From Lachnospiraceae bacterium (GTDB lineage: Bacteria > Bacillota > Clostridia > Lachnospirales > Lachnospiraceae): 64,000 bases of DNA. Each line of letters starts with the position of its first letter. Position 1 is the stretch's first letter. The notes below the pieces were generated by a model. It was not told the DNA's origin, made no database searches, and saw only the letters and a program-made list of their open reading frames with translations. The translations under genes were made by a program, and so were the position numbers. The stretch covers positions 1-64,000 of the forward strand of contig CAJTGD010000012.1 in assembly GCA_910575475.1 (NCBI GenBank). The letters run 5' to 3'. This document shows, in pieces, positions 25,135 through 34,706 of this stretch.

Positions 25135-26610
25135 TTAATGAATAAATGTTTTAAATTTCTCATATGCAGCATCCCATTTCTCAGTATCCTGAGGAAGATA
25201 CTCATATGTAGTTTCTGATTCCGCAATGATGTGCCTTGCTTCCTTTACATCCCGGATCTCGCCCATTGCCATCATCTGTACCGCGATATTTCCCAGCGCG
25301 GTGGCTTCCACCGGACCTGCGATCACCTTGCGCCCGTTTGCCCCTGCTGCCATCCGGCAGAGCAGCTTGCTCTGGATCCCGCCGCCGATCATATGGATGA
25401 CCGGATAATGCTTTCCGGTGCAGGATTCGATCTGTTCCAGCGCGTAGCGGTATTTTAATGCCAGGCTCTGGTTGATGCAGCACATGATCTCTCCCACGGT
25501 CTCCGGCACCTTCTGTCCGGTCCTGCGGCAGAATTCCCGGATCCTCTCCGGTATGTTGCCTGCCGGAACAAACTCCGGCGCATCCGGGTCAATAAAGCTC
25601 TGGAACGGCTCTGCCGTGAGCGCCATCTCCTCCAGCTCTCCGAAGGAATATTCCTTTCCTTCCCGGATCCACTGGCGCCGGCTCTCCTGGGCCAGCCAGA
25701 GTCCGATGATATTTTTCAGCAATGTGGTCGTATTGCCGTAGCCGCCTTCATTACTTACATCGCATGCCATGGATCTTTCCCCGATCACAGGCCCGTCCAG
25801 CTCCGTTCCGAAAAGGCTCCATGTGCCGCAACTGATAAAGATAAAGTCCTTCTCCTGAGTGGGAACGGATACGACTGCGCTCTGTGTATCATGTCCCGTG
25901 ATGGCAATGACCTTGGCCGGTTCCACTCCAAGCTCCTCGCAGATATCCGCTTTCAGCGTTCCAACCACCGTACCGCTGGGAATGATCTCCGGCAGAAGTG
26001 TCTTCGGGATCCGCAGCGCTTCCAGGATCCGGTCGGACCATTCCTTCCTGCCTGCATCCAGAAGCTGCGTGGTCGCCGCCATGGTGTACTCGGCTCTCTT
26101 TTCCCCGGTCAGGAAATAATTGAACAGATCCGGCAAAAGCAGCAGCTTGTCTGCCCTTTCCAGGATCCAGGGCCGTTTCTGCACCAGGGAATATAACTGG
26201 AAAATGGTATTGAAGTTTTCAAACTGCAGTCCGGTCAGGCTGTAGACCTCTTCCTTCGGGATGGCCTTGAACACCTCTTCCTGCATCCCCACGGTTCTGT
26301 CGTCTCGGTAATGAACCGCATTTTCCAAAAGATCGCCGTGCTCGTCGATGAGGCCGAAGTCCACACCCCAAGTATCGATGCCGATGCTCTCAAAGCCGCC
26401 CTTCTGCTTTGCCTTCACGATCCCCTGCTTGATCTCGAAAAGATGTCTCAGTGTGTCCCAGTACATGGTCCCGTTCAGCATCACCGGATCGTTGGAAAAA
26501 CGGTGTACCTCCTCCATACGGATCTTCCCGTCCTCCAGCCTTCCCAGGATAGCCCGGCCGCTCCCGCCGCCGAAGTCAAACGCAAGGACCTGCTTCTTGT
26601 TTCCGCTCAC
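25135..26610 (-). CDS. FGGY kinase of the fucose group (rhamnulokinase-like)
   Basis: A 491-residue sugar kinase. The sequence features are those of rhamnulokinase: VLAFDFGGGSGRAILGRLEDG at the start, SIGIDTWGVDFGLID near 75, ITGHDTQSAVVSVP near 240, and MIGGGIQSKLLCRMAAGANGRKV near 410. Its place immediately upstream of fucI and fucU suggests it phosphorylates L-fuculose, a close relative of L-rhamnulose (inference). The start is GTG at 26610 with AGGAGG about ten bases before. No fuculose-phosphate aldolase or transporter is seen nearby, so the pathway must be completed elsewhere. Confidence 0.85.
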   Translation of the reverse strand: MSGNKKQVLAFDFGGGSGRAILGRLEDGKIRMEEVHRFSNDPVMLNGTMYWDTLRHLFEIKQGIVKAKQKGGFESIGIDTWGVDFGLIDEHGDLLENAVHYRDDRTVGMQEEVFKAIPKEEVYSLTGLQFENFNTIFQLYSLVQKRPWILERADKLLLLPDLFNYFLTGEKRAEYTMAATTQLLDAGRKEWSDRILEALRIPKTLLPEIIPSGTVVGTLKADICEELGVEPAKVIAITGHDTQSAVVSVPTQEKDFIFISCGTWSLFGTELDGPVIGERSMACDVSNEGGYGNTTTLLKNIIGLWLAQESRRQWIREGKEYSFGELEEMALTAEPFQSFIDPDAPEFVPAGNIPERIREFCRRTGQKVPETVGEIMCCINQSLALKYRYALEQIESCTGKHYPVIHMIGGGIQSKLLCRMAAGANGRKVIAGPVEATALGNIAVQMMAMGEIRDVKEARHIIAESETTYEYLPQDTEKWDAAYEKFKTFIH

Positions 26611-27006
26611 TGACCTACCTCCTCCCTTCTGATGATTTTGGTATATTTGTAACTATTTAGAACAGACAGCCGCGTTTTCTATGAATTGTGTATCCTCACC
26701 GCTGCCAATACAGTCTCCCCCTGACTCTATAGGCGATACGCCCAATTTCAGAAATAGAAAAAGCGTTTCGACAAGTAAACTTGCACAGTCATTTTCCTCA
26801 AATCCTGCTGTCCCAAATATAAACGGTGATTTTATTTTACCATTGTACAGAGAATTATACTTGTGTTATAATGTAAAAAAGTATAACAATATTCACATAT
26901 CGTTAGCAAGTGTACGACACTGTGTGAACAGCAACCACATATTTCTACGTTCCACATTGAAATGAAGTAACTGCGAATCGTACAATAACACGCACAAAGG
27001 AGTATT
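26611..27006. promoter_or_regulatory. Divergent regulatory region between the fucose genes and the AraC regulator
   Basis: This 396-base gap has no supported gene. A LacI/CcpA-like half-palindrome GAAAAAGCGTTTCG lies at about 26757-26770, a weak -35/-10 pair for the fucose operon is possible around it, and the araC promoter lies at 26843-26872. Confidence 0.4.
26843..26872 (+). promoter_or_regulatory. Promoter for the AraC regulator
   Basis: TTGTAC at 26843-26848 and TATAAT at 26867-26872 are 18 bases apart, about 130 bases before the AraC start. Confidence 0.6.
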
Positions 27007-27855
27007 ATGCAGTATATTAATTATCAGGAAAGCTGGCAGAGAGGGACCGCCGACTTTCCTATGGAATATCATCATGTATCCCCGTCTCATCCGCAGTATG
27101 TCATGTCCCTGCACTGGCATGTAGAGTTTGAACTGATCCGGATTTTAAAGGGCACCCTGCACCTGACCATCGATGAAGAGAAATTTGACGCTTCGGCCGG
27201 CATGTTCATCTTTGTTCCGGCCGGTGTCCTGCATGAGGGGATACCCGACGACTGTGAATATGACTGTCTGGTATTTGATATGAATATTCTCATGAATAAA
27301 AATGATTCCTGCTGCCGGATGATCCGTAGGATTACAGAGCATGAGGTCGAGCCGCAGTATATATATCCGGAATCCGATCAGGAGCTCCACCGCATCATCT
27401 GGGGGATGTTCGACGCGGTGGCTTCCAGGAGGCCGGGATACCAGATGATCGTCCTGGGGTCCCTGTATCAGATGATCGGTACGATCTTCGCGGAAAACCA
27501 TTATCATCCCGCGCCGGAAGTCTACCCCCGCAACCACCGGCGGATCCTGCAGCTCAAGCAGGTCCTGGAATTTATAGAAAGCTCTTATAAAATGCCGCTG
27601 ACGCTGGAGGAGATTTCCCACAGCGTCAATATGTCGCCCAAGTATTTTTGTAAATTTTTTCAGGAAATGACTCACCGGACCCCCATTGATTACCTGAATT
27701 ATTACCGGATCGAAAGGGCCTGCTACCAGCTTCTGACCTCCGAGCAGTCCATCACAGAGGTGGCATATAATTCCGGCTTCAATGACCTGAGTTATTTTAT
27801 CAAGACATTTAAGCGATACAAAGGAACCACGCCGAAGCGGTATCTAAAATCATAG
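27007..27855 (+). CDS. AraC-family regulator, probably of the fucose genes
   Basis: A 282-residue regulator. Residues 20-130 are an AraC cupin sensor (LHWHVEFELIRILKGTLHLTIDEEKF, then FVPAGVLHEG); residues 180-282 are two helix-turn-helix units (LTLEEISHSVNMSPKYFCKFFQEMT and SITEVAYNSGFNDLSYFIKTFKRYKGTTPKRYLK). An AAAGGAG site precedes the ATG. It is divergent from the fucose operon, the standard position for its activator, and is followed by a bidirectional terminator. Confidence 0.9.
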   Translation: MQYINYQESWQRGTADFPMEYHHVSPSHPQYVMSLHWHVEFELIRILKGTLHLTIDEEKFDASAGMFIFVPAGVLHEGIPDDCEYDCLVFDMNILMNKNDSCCRMIRRITEHEVEPQYIYPESDQELHRIIWGMFDAVASRRPGYQMIVLGSLYQMIGTIFAENHYHPAPEVYPRNHRRILQLKQVLEFIESSYKMPLTLEEISHSVNMSPKYFCKFFQEMTHRTPIDYLNYYRIERACYQLLTSEQSITEVAYNSGFNDLSYFIKTFKRYKGTTPKRYLKS

Positions 27856-27857
27856 GG

Positions 27858-27906
27858 AAAAAAAACGCCTGACCGCCATTCATCTGCAATGGGGCCGGCG
27901 TTTTTT
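27858..27906. terminator. Bidirectional terminator
   Basis: AAAAAACGCC at the left arm and GGCGTTTTTT at 27897-27906 form a stem with a T-run on both strands. It separates the AraC gene from the convergent aldo/keto reductase gene. Confidence 0.85.
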
Positions 27907-27951
27907 ATACCATCGTATACAGAAAGGCTGCCAGTGGCAGGCTTTCTGTAT
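27907..27951 (-). repeat. Dispersed 45-bp palindromic element, copy 1
   Basis: Nearly identical (in reverse complement) to 60350-60394. The element is an imperfect hairpin, CAGAAAG-C-CTGCC / GGCAG-C-CTTTCTG, joined to a 12-base near-palindrome ATACGATGGTAT. It lies between a terminator and the end of a convergent gene. Confidence 0.85.
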
Positions 27952-27969
27952 GATTGCACAGATCTGGAA

Positions 27970-28980
27970 CTACAGGGTCACAATCACGCCGTCTTCATCC
28001 CACAGGTCATGCCAGTCGTTTGCGCCTTCCCAAAGAAATACCTGCCCTTTCACGAGCCGGTTATTCTTTTCCAGCGTTGCGATCTTTGCCATTTCCTCAT
28101 CTGTCAGCGGATCCTCGGTCATGCTCTTGAGATTGCTCACATATTCCACCTCATGCACAGAGAACGGAATCGGAATCTGTCCCCTCTGGTGCGCCCACTT
28201 CAAAGCGATCAGTGCCGGATGCACGCCGTGCGCTTTCGCAATCTCCTGCATTTCCGGCGTCTGCATGTCCGCAACGTCCTCCGGACAGATGTCACGTTCC
28301 GGCCTCTGAGGAGAGCCAAGCGGCATGAATCCGATGGGCTGGATCTTGTGGGCATTCAGGTAATCAAACAGCTCCTGCTGCTGGAAGCAGGGATGTAGCT
28401 CCATCTCGCATGCCACGGGCAGGATCTTCATCAGAGGCAGTACTGCCTCCAGCTTCGGAATGGTCATGTTGGAAATGCCGATATTGCGGATCAGCCCTTT
28501 TTCTACCAGTTCTTCGCACTGTCTGTATGTACGGATAAATTCCTCCGTGCTGAAGGGCTTGGAATCCGGATTTCTGGAATCCACGTCACATCCCGGTGCA
28601 TGATAGTTCGGGAACGGCCAGTGAATGAAAAACAGGTCGATATAGCCGCATTTCAGGTCCGCAATGCTCTTCCTGCAGGACTCCTCCACTCTTTCATGCA
28701 TGTCATTCCATACCTTTGTCATAATGAACAGCTCGCTTCTCTCCACCACGCCTTCATCGAACGCGTCCTGGAACACCTGGCCGATCTGGTCCTCATTTCC
28801 ATAGCATGCGGCACAGTCAAACATCCGGTAGCCGCAGCGGATCGCGCCTGCCACCGCGCCGGATACCTGCTCCGGGGTAAAGCGGTCGGATCCGAACGTC
28901 CCCATACCTACACAGGGTACTTCCACTCCATTGTAAAATGTTACCTTCGGCACACTTGCCGGATTGATAAATTCTCCCAT
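27970..28980 (-). CDS. Aldo/keto reductase
   Basis: A 336-residue NADPH-dependent TIM-barrel oxidoreductase. The catalytic set is visible: Asp and Tyr in MFDCAACYGNE near residue 55, Lys in IMTKVWND near 87, His in FFIHWPFP near 120. NADP-contact region near the end reads QIPIPFSVHEVEYVSNL. A GGAGAAG site precedes the ATG. It is the last gene of the LacI-regulated sugar operon, 58 bases after the PfkB kinase. It may reduce or oxidise a sugar intermediate of that pathway (inference); the substrate cannot be read from sequence. Confidence 0.9.
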   Translation of the reverse strand: MGEFINPASVPKVTFYNGVEVPCVGMGTFGSDRFTPEQVSGAVAGAIRCGYRMFDCAACYGNEDQIGQVFQDAFDEGVVERSELFIMTKVWNDMHERVEESCRKSIADLKCGYIDLFFIHWPFPNYHAPGCDVDSRNPDSKPFSTEEFIRTYRQCEELVEKGLIRNIGISNMTIPKLEAVLPLMKILPVACEMELHPCFQQQELFDYLNAHKIQPIGFMPLGSPQRPERDICPEDVADMQTPEMQEIAKAHGVHPALIALKWAHQRGQIPIPFSVHEVEYVSNLKSMTEDPLTDEEMAKIATLEKNNRLVKGQVFLWEGANDWHDLWDEDGVIVTL

Positions 28981-29038
28981 TGCTTCTTCTCCTTTTCTAT
29001 CATCATGTTTTTATTCATGGCCCATAAAATCCGCCGTC

Positions 29039-29971
29039 TTACGCCAGCTCGACAATCTCGATCTGCGGCAGGAGCCGTTCCATATCCTCTTTTACAAAGA
29101 ATCCTGTCTCTTCCCGCATGGCTGCTGCCGCGGAAACGGCGCTTGCCTTTTGCAATGTGTCTCTGATGCTTAAGCCCTCGCTCAGGCCCAGCGCGAACCC
29201 TGCAGTCATGGAATCTCCGCAGCCCACCGTATTCACCGCATGGATCCGGGGTACTCTGGCCCGGTATGCGCCCTCATCCGATACCACAACGGCGCCGTCT
29301 CCTCCCAGGGATACGGTAACGATCCCGATCCCCTGCCCATGAAGCACCTTTGCCGCTTCTATGATCTCTTCCGGATCGGTGCAGTCCTTCCCGGTCAGCA
29401 TCCGGATCTCATCCAGGTTGGGCTTGATCATGGTCGGGGCCGCCTCAATCCCCTGCTCCAGCAGCTTCCCGCTGGTATCCAGGATCACCGGCTTTCCCGC
29501 TTCCCTGACAAGCTTTACCATCCGCTGATAGGCTGTGCCGTCCAGCCCTTTGGGTACGCTTCCGGATATGGTCACCACATCCGCGTCTGCCGCCAGTCCC
29601 TGAAAATGCTCCAGGAACCGTTCAAAATCCGCCTCAGTCACAGTAAACCCCGGTTCCAGAAATTCCGTCTGGAGCTGGTTCTTTTCGTCCCAGATATTGA
29701 TGCAGGAACGGCTCTCGGCTTCCATATGGTAAAACGCGCTCTTGATCCCAAAGGGCTCCAGCGCATCTTCAATATAATGCCCTGCGTGGCCGCCGACAAA
29801 TCCGGTGGCCGTCACCTCCGCCCCATAGATGGCTGCCGGCTTGGACACATTCAGCCCCTTGCCGCCCGGCGTATAGACGCATTCCTTCACCCGGTTCACC
29901 TCTCCCGTCCGGACCTCCTCTACCACATACCGTTTGTCGATGGCCGCATTCAATGTCACTGTCAGAATCAT
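29039..29971 (-). CDS. PfkB-family hexose-phosphate kinase (1-phosphofructokinase type)
   Basis: A 310-residue kinase of the LacC/FruK/PfkB group. It begins MILTVTLNAAIDKRYVV, has the substrate motif GGKGLNVSKPAAIYG near residue 37, and the catalytic NTVGCGDSMTAGFALGL near 245. AGGAGG precedes the ATG. It should add the second phosphate to a ketohexose phosphate, giving a ketose bisphosphate for the class II aldolase encoded at the head of the same operon. GC-rich body as for its neighbours. Distinguishing tagatose-6-phosphate from fructose-1-phosphate activity is not possible here. Confidence 0.9.
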   Translation of the reverse strand: MILTVTLNAAIDKRYVVEEVRTGEVNRVKECVYTPGGKGLNVSKPAAIYGAEVTATGFVGGHAGHYIEDALEPFGIKSAFYHMEAESRSCINIWDEKNQLQTEFLEPGFTVTEADFERFLEHFQGLAADADVVTISGSVPKGLDGTAYQRMVKLVREAGKPVILDTSGKLLEQGIEAAPTMIKPNLDEIRMLTGKDCTDPEEIIEAAKVLHGQGIGIVTVSLGGDGAVVVSDEGAYRARVPRIHAVNTVGCGDSMTAGFALGLSEGLSIRDTLQKASAVSAAAAMREETGFFVKEDMERLLPQIEIVELA

Positions 29972-29985
29972 CTCAAGCCTTCCTC

Positions 29986-31029
29986 CTAATTACACAGCAG
30001 CACCTTGCCCTTTACGAGGCCCGGTGTCTTGAACATCTGAAACGCTTCCTGTGCCTGGCTCATGGGCATCTTTTTGTAAATGAGCCCTTCATCGAATTTT
30101 AACTGCCCGGTTGCAAAATAGTGGGCCGTCAGTTCCCATTCCTTTCCCGGGAACGGCGAGCTGTAGGACATCCAGGAACCAGTCAGCTTAAATTCCTTCC
30201 GGTTCATATTTTCCCACATCCGCGGGGTAAAGGTCAGGTCCACATGGGGGGTTCCGATAAAGCACACATGAGCCTTATTTGCGGCAAGCTCAAACGCCAT
30301 GTACATGGTCGGCGCCTGTCCGGCGGTCTCATAGACATAGGCAAATCCTTTCCCTCCGGTAAGCTCCATGGCCTTCTCCAAAAAGCCTTCCTCTGTGGTG
30401 TTGATGACCTCGTCCGCTCCCAGCCGCTTCGCCAGCTCCAGCCGTTCCTCGCTGATGTCAAAGACCACCGCTTTTCTGGATCCGAAGATCTTAGCCCACT
30501 GCATGGTAAACAGCCCGATGGTGCCGCCGCCCAGTACTGCCACATGCTGCCCGCCCTGATAATCATTCTGAAGCAGGCCGTGAAGCGCTACTGTGGACGG
30601 TTCAAACATGGCTCCCTGCTCATAGGAAATGGACGGTTCAAATATGACCGCATTCTGTTCCGGAAGGACCACATAGTCCGCATTGCTCCCCTGCTGACGG
30701 GATCCGATAAAGCTGTAATGCTTACAGAGAGAAAAATTCCCGTTCTGGCAGTCATCGCATTTCATGCAGGGAAGCAGAGGCGCGCCAGAAACCCGGTCAC
30801 CGATCTTTACCTTTGTAACCCCTTCCCCGACTTCCACCACGTCTCCGGAAAACTCATGTCCGAGCACGATCGGATAAAAATGGACTCCATTGTAGAGAAC
30901 CCTGGGGATATCTGAACCGCAGATCCCGGACGCTTTTACCTTTACCTTCACTTCCCCCGGTCCCGGCGTCGGCTCCTCGTAGTCCAGATACTGTACATCT
31001 TCATTTGCACATACTACTGCTGCTTTCAT
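29986..31029 (-). CDS. Zinc-dependent medium-chain dehydrogenase, GatD-like
   Basis: A 347-residue dehydrogenase resembling galactitol-1-phosphate or sorbitol dehydrogenases. The catalytic zinc site is in SGICGSDIPRV with GHEFSGDVVEVG; structural zinc cysteines are in CMKCDDCQNGNFSLC near residue 90; the NAD fold reads AVLGGGTIGLFTMQWAK near 165. ATG at 31029 follows an AAGGAG site by nine bases; a longer frame to 31059 lacks support. Position between the FGGY kinase and PfkB kinase suggests oxidation of a polyol or polyol phosphate to the ketose form (inference). Confidence 0.9.
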   Translation of the reverse strand: MKAAVVCANEDVQYLDYEEPTPGPGEVKVKVKASGICGSDIPRVLYNGVHFYPIVLGHEFSGDVVEVGEGVTKVKIGDRVSGAPLLPCMKCDDCQNGNFSLCKHYSFIGSRQQGSNADYVVLPEQNAVIFEPSISYEQGAMFEPSTVALHGLLQNDYQGGQHVAVLGGGTIGLFTMQWAKIFGSRKAVVFDISEERLELAKRLGADEVINTTEEGFLEKAMELTGGKGFAYVYETAGQAPTMYMAFELAANKAHVCFIGTPHVDLTFTPRMWENMNRKEFKLTGSWMSYSSPFPGKEWELTAHYFATGQLKFDEGLIYKKMPMSQAQEAFQMFKTPGLVKGKVLLCN

Positions 31030-31110
31030 CTTTTCTGACTCCTTTTGTATCTGTTTCATCAGACACCTTATTTTTTATGATACTGTCATACTGCCTCTCA
31101 AAACGGCAGG

Positions 31111-32628
31111 TTAACTTTTCCTGTATTTCTTCATTATGCCCTTGAGCTGCCCATACAGTTCCAGATAGATCTGGTAGTTCCTCTCATAAACCTCCCGATG
31201 CTCCGGGTTTGGCTCATGGCGGCGCTTTTCCTTTACCGTCAGTCCTACGGCTTCCTCAAAGCTGCCGTACATGCCTACGCCCACGCCGGCCAGGATCGCT
31301 GCGCCCAGTGTGGTGGCCGTATCGGATGAGGGCACTACGATCGGCTTTCCGGTAATATCGGACTTGATCTGGGTCCACAGCAGCGAATTGGCCGAGCCGC
31401 CCATGGCCCGCAACACCTCTGCCTCTGCTCCGGCTTCTCTGGCAATCTCCAGATTGTGGTGCAGAGAATAGGCCACACCCTCCATAGCCGCCCGGATAAA
31501 ATGTCCCTTGGTCTTTCCGAAGTCCATTCCATAATAGACTCCTTTGGCATCCGGATCCCAGATCGGAGAGCGTTCGCCGGACATATAGGGGAGAAATACC
31601 ATTCCGTCGCAGCCTGGGCCAACTGCCTCCGCCGCTTCGTTGAACAGTTCCAGCGAGCTTTTGCCGCATCCCTTTCCTGCTTCCCGCTCGTAAGCACCGA
31701 ATTCCCGTTCCAGCCAGCGCATCACACCGCCGCCTCCGGTGGTGCCCCCCTGGAGGAGCCACCTGCCCGGCACCACATGGTAGCCTAAGATCAATCTCGG
31801 GTCCGCCTGATAGGTGTCGATACAGATGCTCATTCCGCCTGCCTGGCCGCCCTGCTCCTGGGTCTCTCCCGGGTGGACCACACCTGCTCCTAATGTTCCG
31901 CAGGCCGCATCCAGCCCTCCTGCCGCCACAGGAGTCCCTGCCGTCAGTCCGCTTTCCTCCGCCGCCTGATCGATCACTGTGCCGATGACGGCATGGCTCG
32001 GATAAATATCCGGAAGCAGCGTCCTGGGAATCTCCAGCGCCTCGCACAGCTCCTCGTCCCATGCTCCGGTACGCATATCGAAGCAGTGCAGGCCGTATCC
32101 CTGGGAAATATCCTGGGTCATGCTGCCGGTCAGCTGGAACGCAATATAGCTGTTGGACTGCAGGATCTTATATGTACGGCGGTACACCTCCGGCAGATTC
32201 CTCCGGTACCAGAGGATCTTCGCCGTGGTATAAGACGGCTGCAGAGAGTTGCCTGCTGTCTGGAAGATCCGGTCCGCTCCAAGCTTTTCATTGTATTCAT
32301 CACAGATATCCTGGGCCCTGGTATCCATCCAGATGGGTGTCCTTGCCAGCACATTTCCCGCCTGGTCCACCGGGATTGCCGACCAGCTCTGCCCGTCGAT
32401 CCCAACGCCTGCGATCTCCGACAGATCCACTCCGTCTGCCGCCATCCTCTTTATGGCAGTACACACGGCCCGCCACCAGTCCTGCGGATCCTGCTCCGCC
32501 CATCCCGGATGGGGATAGTACACCGGATATTCCTCGCTGGCCGAAGCGATCACCTCTCCGTTCCGGTCAAATACCGCAGCCTTGCAGGCGCTTGTTCCAA
32601 TATCAATTCCTAACAAATATGGTTTCAT
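31111..32628 (-). CDS. FGGY-family carbohydrate kinase (xylulokinase-like)
   Basis: A 505-residue kinase. It starts MKPYLLGIDIGTSACKAAVFD, has the substrate-binding GVGIDGQSWSAIPVD near 75, the WMDTRAQ motif near 105, VAAGGLDAACGTLGAG near 255 and AMGGSANSLLWTQIKSDITG near 425. The ATG at 32628 shares one base with the LacI stop codon (TGATG), with GGGGG before it, so the two are translationally coupled. It probably phosphorylates a ketose made by the neighbouring dehydrogenase. The open frame upstream of 32628 lies within lacI and is not real. Confidence 0.9.
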   Translation of the reverse strand: MKPYLLGIDIGTSACKAAVFDRNGEVIASASEEYPVYYPHPGWAEQDPQDWWRAVCTAIKRMAADGVDLSEIAGVGIDGQSWSAIPVDQAGNVLARTPIWMDTRAQDICDEYNEKLGADRIFQTAGNSLQPSYTTAKILWYRRNLPEVYRRTYKILQSNSYIAFQLTGSMTQDISQGYGLHCFDMRTGAWDEELCEALEIPRTLLPDIYPSHAVIGTVIDQAAEESGLTAGTPVAAGGLDAACGTLGAGVVHPGETQEQGGQAGGMSICIDTYQADPRLILGYHVVPGRWLLQGGTTGGGGVMRWLEREFGAYEREAGKGCGKSSLELFNEAAEAVGPGCDGMVFLPYMSGERSPIWDPDAKGVYYGMDFGKTKGHFIRAAMEGVAYSLHHNLEIAREAGAEAEVLRAMGGSANSLLWTQIKSDITGKPIVVPSSDTATTLGAAILAGVGVGMYGSFEEAVGLTVKEKRRHEPNPEHREVYERNYQIYLELYGQLKGIMKKYRKS

Positions 32629-33692
32629 CACAGCCCCCTTTCTTCCTTCTGTACACGGCCTTCGGATCCTTCGGCAGCCCGCAACGTATCCGGCCTCCGG
32701 CAAACGGATCTTCCTTCCACAAAGCTGGTGGCCAGCCTGACCGTCTCAAACTCCGTCCGCTCTTTTTCCTCCAGCCTTTTCAGCATCAGCTCCGCGGCCC
32801 GCCTTCCCAGCTCCTTCGTAGGCTGGGTCACGATACTGAGCTTCGGGATGCATGCCCTGGCAAATTCCATATTATCAAAGCCGATGACCGACATTTCCTC
32901 CGGAATCCGGATTCCCAGTTCATTCAGCTCGATCATCGCCCCCAGCGTCATTTCATAGTTGGAAATGAAGACCGCTGTCATGTCGGGATTTTTCCTGGTA
33001 AGCTCCTGGATTCCCCGGCTTCCGCCCCGGATGGTGTAGTCCCCCCGGACCACCAGGGATTCGGCAGCAGCAATCCCCGCCTGTTCCAGCGCCCGCACAT
33101 ACCCCCGAAAACGTTCCTCCGCCGTGTAGACCTCCTGTTCTCCCGCGATCATGCCGATCCGCCGGTGCCCCGCGGCGATCAGACGCCGGATTGCGTCCTC
33201 CGCGGCGCCCTGGTTATCTACCAGCACGGTATCACAATGGACGCTGCGGATCCTTCGGTCAATCATCACAATGGGCTTTCCGGTTTTCATCACATTCTGC
33301 AGGCAGGCGCCGCTTTTTCCGGTAGGAATGACGATCATCCCGTCCACCCTTCTGCGTTTCAAAAACTCTACGGCCTCCGCTTCCCGTTTCTCATCGGTAC
33401 GGCAGTCGCAGATCATAGCCGCATAGCCCTGCCCCCGGAGCACATCCTCCAGCTCCGTAATGATCTCCGCAAAGAAAATGTTATTCAGCTCCGGTATGAT
33501 GATGCCGATCGTCTTTGTCCGGTTCGTTTTTAACCCCCGGGCCACCTCATTGACTTCAAAATTCAGTTTTTCAATGGCCTGCTCAATCTTGACCCGGTTC
33601 TTCTCCCGGACATTTCCTCCGTTCAGATAGGAAGAAATCGTTGCCAGCCCGAGCCCGGTTTCTTTTGCTATGTCTTTCATCGTTGCCGCCAT
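32628..33692 (-). CDS. LacI-family transcriptional regulator
   Basis: A 354-residue repressor. Residues 4-55 are the LacI helix-turn-helix and hinge (MKDIAKETGLGLATISSYLNGG, then ARGLKTNRTKTIGIIIPELNN), followed by a periplasmic-binding-type sensor domain. The C-terminal 30 residues (RRPDTLRAAEGSEGRVQKEERGL) are an extra charged tail. It lies inside its own operon between the aldolase and the kinase. A 22-bp perfect palindrome with an AAAACCGAAAC half-site is found just downstream of the operon promoter and is its likely operator. Confidence 0.93.
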   Translation of the reverse strand: MAATMKDIAKETGLGLATISSYLNGGNVREKNRVKIEQAIEKLNFEVNEVARGLKTNRTKTIGIIIPELNNIFFAEIITELEDVLRGQGYAAMICDCRTDEKREAEAVEFLKRRRVDGMIVIPTGKSGACLQNVMKTGKPIVMIDRRIRSVHCDTVLVDNQGAAEDAIRRLIAAGHRRIGMIAGEQEVYTAEERFRGYVRALEQAGIAAAESLVVRGDYTIRGGSRGIQELTRKNPDMTAVFISNYEMTLGAMIELNELGIRIPEEMSVIGFDNMEFARACIPKLSIVTQPTKELGRRAAELMLKRLEEKERTEFETVRLATSFVEGRSVCRRPDTLRAAEGSEGRVQKEERGL

Positions 33693-33835
33693 ATCCGCAC
33701 CCTGCTTTCACTGTTGCTTCTAAAATCTATATCCAAGGGAATCCCGTTATGGCCATTCGGCCGTTTCACAAGGCATGCCGCTCTGCCATTCTTCCTCCGT
33801 CCATCCCCAAGCTGCATCTCACAATGGCCATCATA

Positions 33836-34687
33836 TCAATCTGCCTTTCCGTCGCATCCGCATACTTTCATGCGCTCCATCACCAGCTGCTTCACTGCCT
33901 CCATACCGACCACGCCCAGCTTTTTCGGGTCAAAGGTATCCGGCTTCTCTTCGATCAGCTTCTTGCCCGCAGCCGTGTAAGCCGCCCGCAGTTCGGTCGC
34001 AAAATTCACCTTGCAGATTCCCCGGCGCACACAGTCCCGTACTTCGTCGTCGCTCAGCCCGGAAGCCCCGTGCAGCACCAGCGGGATGGAAACCACCTTC
34101 CGGATCTCGGATACACGCTCCTTGTCCAGCACCGGCGTTCCCTTGTAAAATCCATGGGCCGTTCCGATGGCAACCGCCAGAGAGGTCACTCCGGTTCTTT
34201 CCACAAATTCCTTCGCTTCCATGGGATCCGTGTTGGTATCTGCTTCTGCTTCCAGGTCATCCTCCTTGCCGCCTACCTTGCCGAGCTCGGCCTCGACCGG
34301 GATGCCGCAGGCTTTTGCCACATCTGCGACCCTTTTGCTGACCGCGATGTTCCCCTCCAGATCTTCATGAGAACCGTCGATCATCACAGAAGTGTATCCC
34401 GCCTTAAGCGCCTGTACCGCCAGTTCAAAGCTGCTGCCGTGGTCCAGGTGAAGGCAGACCGGAACTGCCGCTTTTTTCGCCTCCGCAGCGACGATCGCAT
34501 AATAGGTCTCCAGCGTCCCGTACTTGATCGTGGACGGCGTGGTCTGCAGCATGACCGGGGCATGAAGCTCCTCCGCGGCAGCAATGACCGCCTTCACCAT
34601 CTCCATGTTCTCCACATTGAACGCGCCTACGGCATAGCCGCCCTTCTGTGCGTCCGCCAGCATTTTTTCTGATGTTACTAATGGCAT
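33836..34687 (-). CDS. Class II ketose-bisphosphate aldolase
   Basis: A 283-residue zinc-dependent aldolase of the fructose/tagatose-bisphosphate type. Zinc ligands are in CLHLDHGSS near residue 82, GTAHGFYKG near 178 and LVLHGASG near 207; the phosphate loop reads KVNFATELR near 232. ATG at 34687 follows GGAGGAG by seven bases. It is the first gene of the LacI-controlled operon and would split the bisphosphate made by the PfkB kinase into DHAP and glyceraldehyde 3-phosphate. GatY/KbaY versus Fba specificity is not resolved. Confidence 0.92.
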   Translation of the reverse strand: MPLVTSEKMLADAQKGGYAVGAFNVENMEMVKAVIAAAEELHAPVMLQTTPSTIKYGTLETYYAIVAAEAKKAAVPVCLHLDHGSSFELAVQALKAGYTSVMIDGSHEDLEGNIAVSKRVADVAKACGIPVEAELGKVGGKEDDLEAEADTNTDPMEAKEFVERTGVTSLAVAIGTAHGFYKGTPVLDKERVSEIRKVVSIPLVLHGASGLSDDEVRDCVRRGICKVNFATELRAAYTAAGKKLIEEKPDTFDPKKLGVVGMEAVKQLVMERMKVCGCDGKAD

Positions 34688-34706
34688 CTTGTTCTCCTCC
34701 TTTGTC

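Noticed and set aside
26757..26770. CcpA cre site upstream of the fucose operon
   Set aside because: Only one half and the centre fit the consensus; noted as a weak similarity only.
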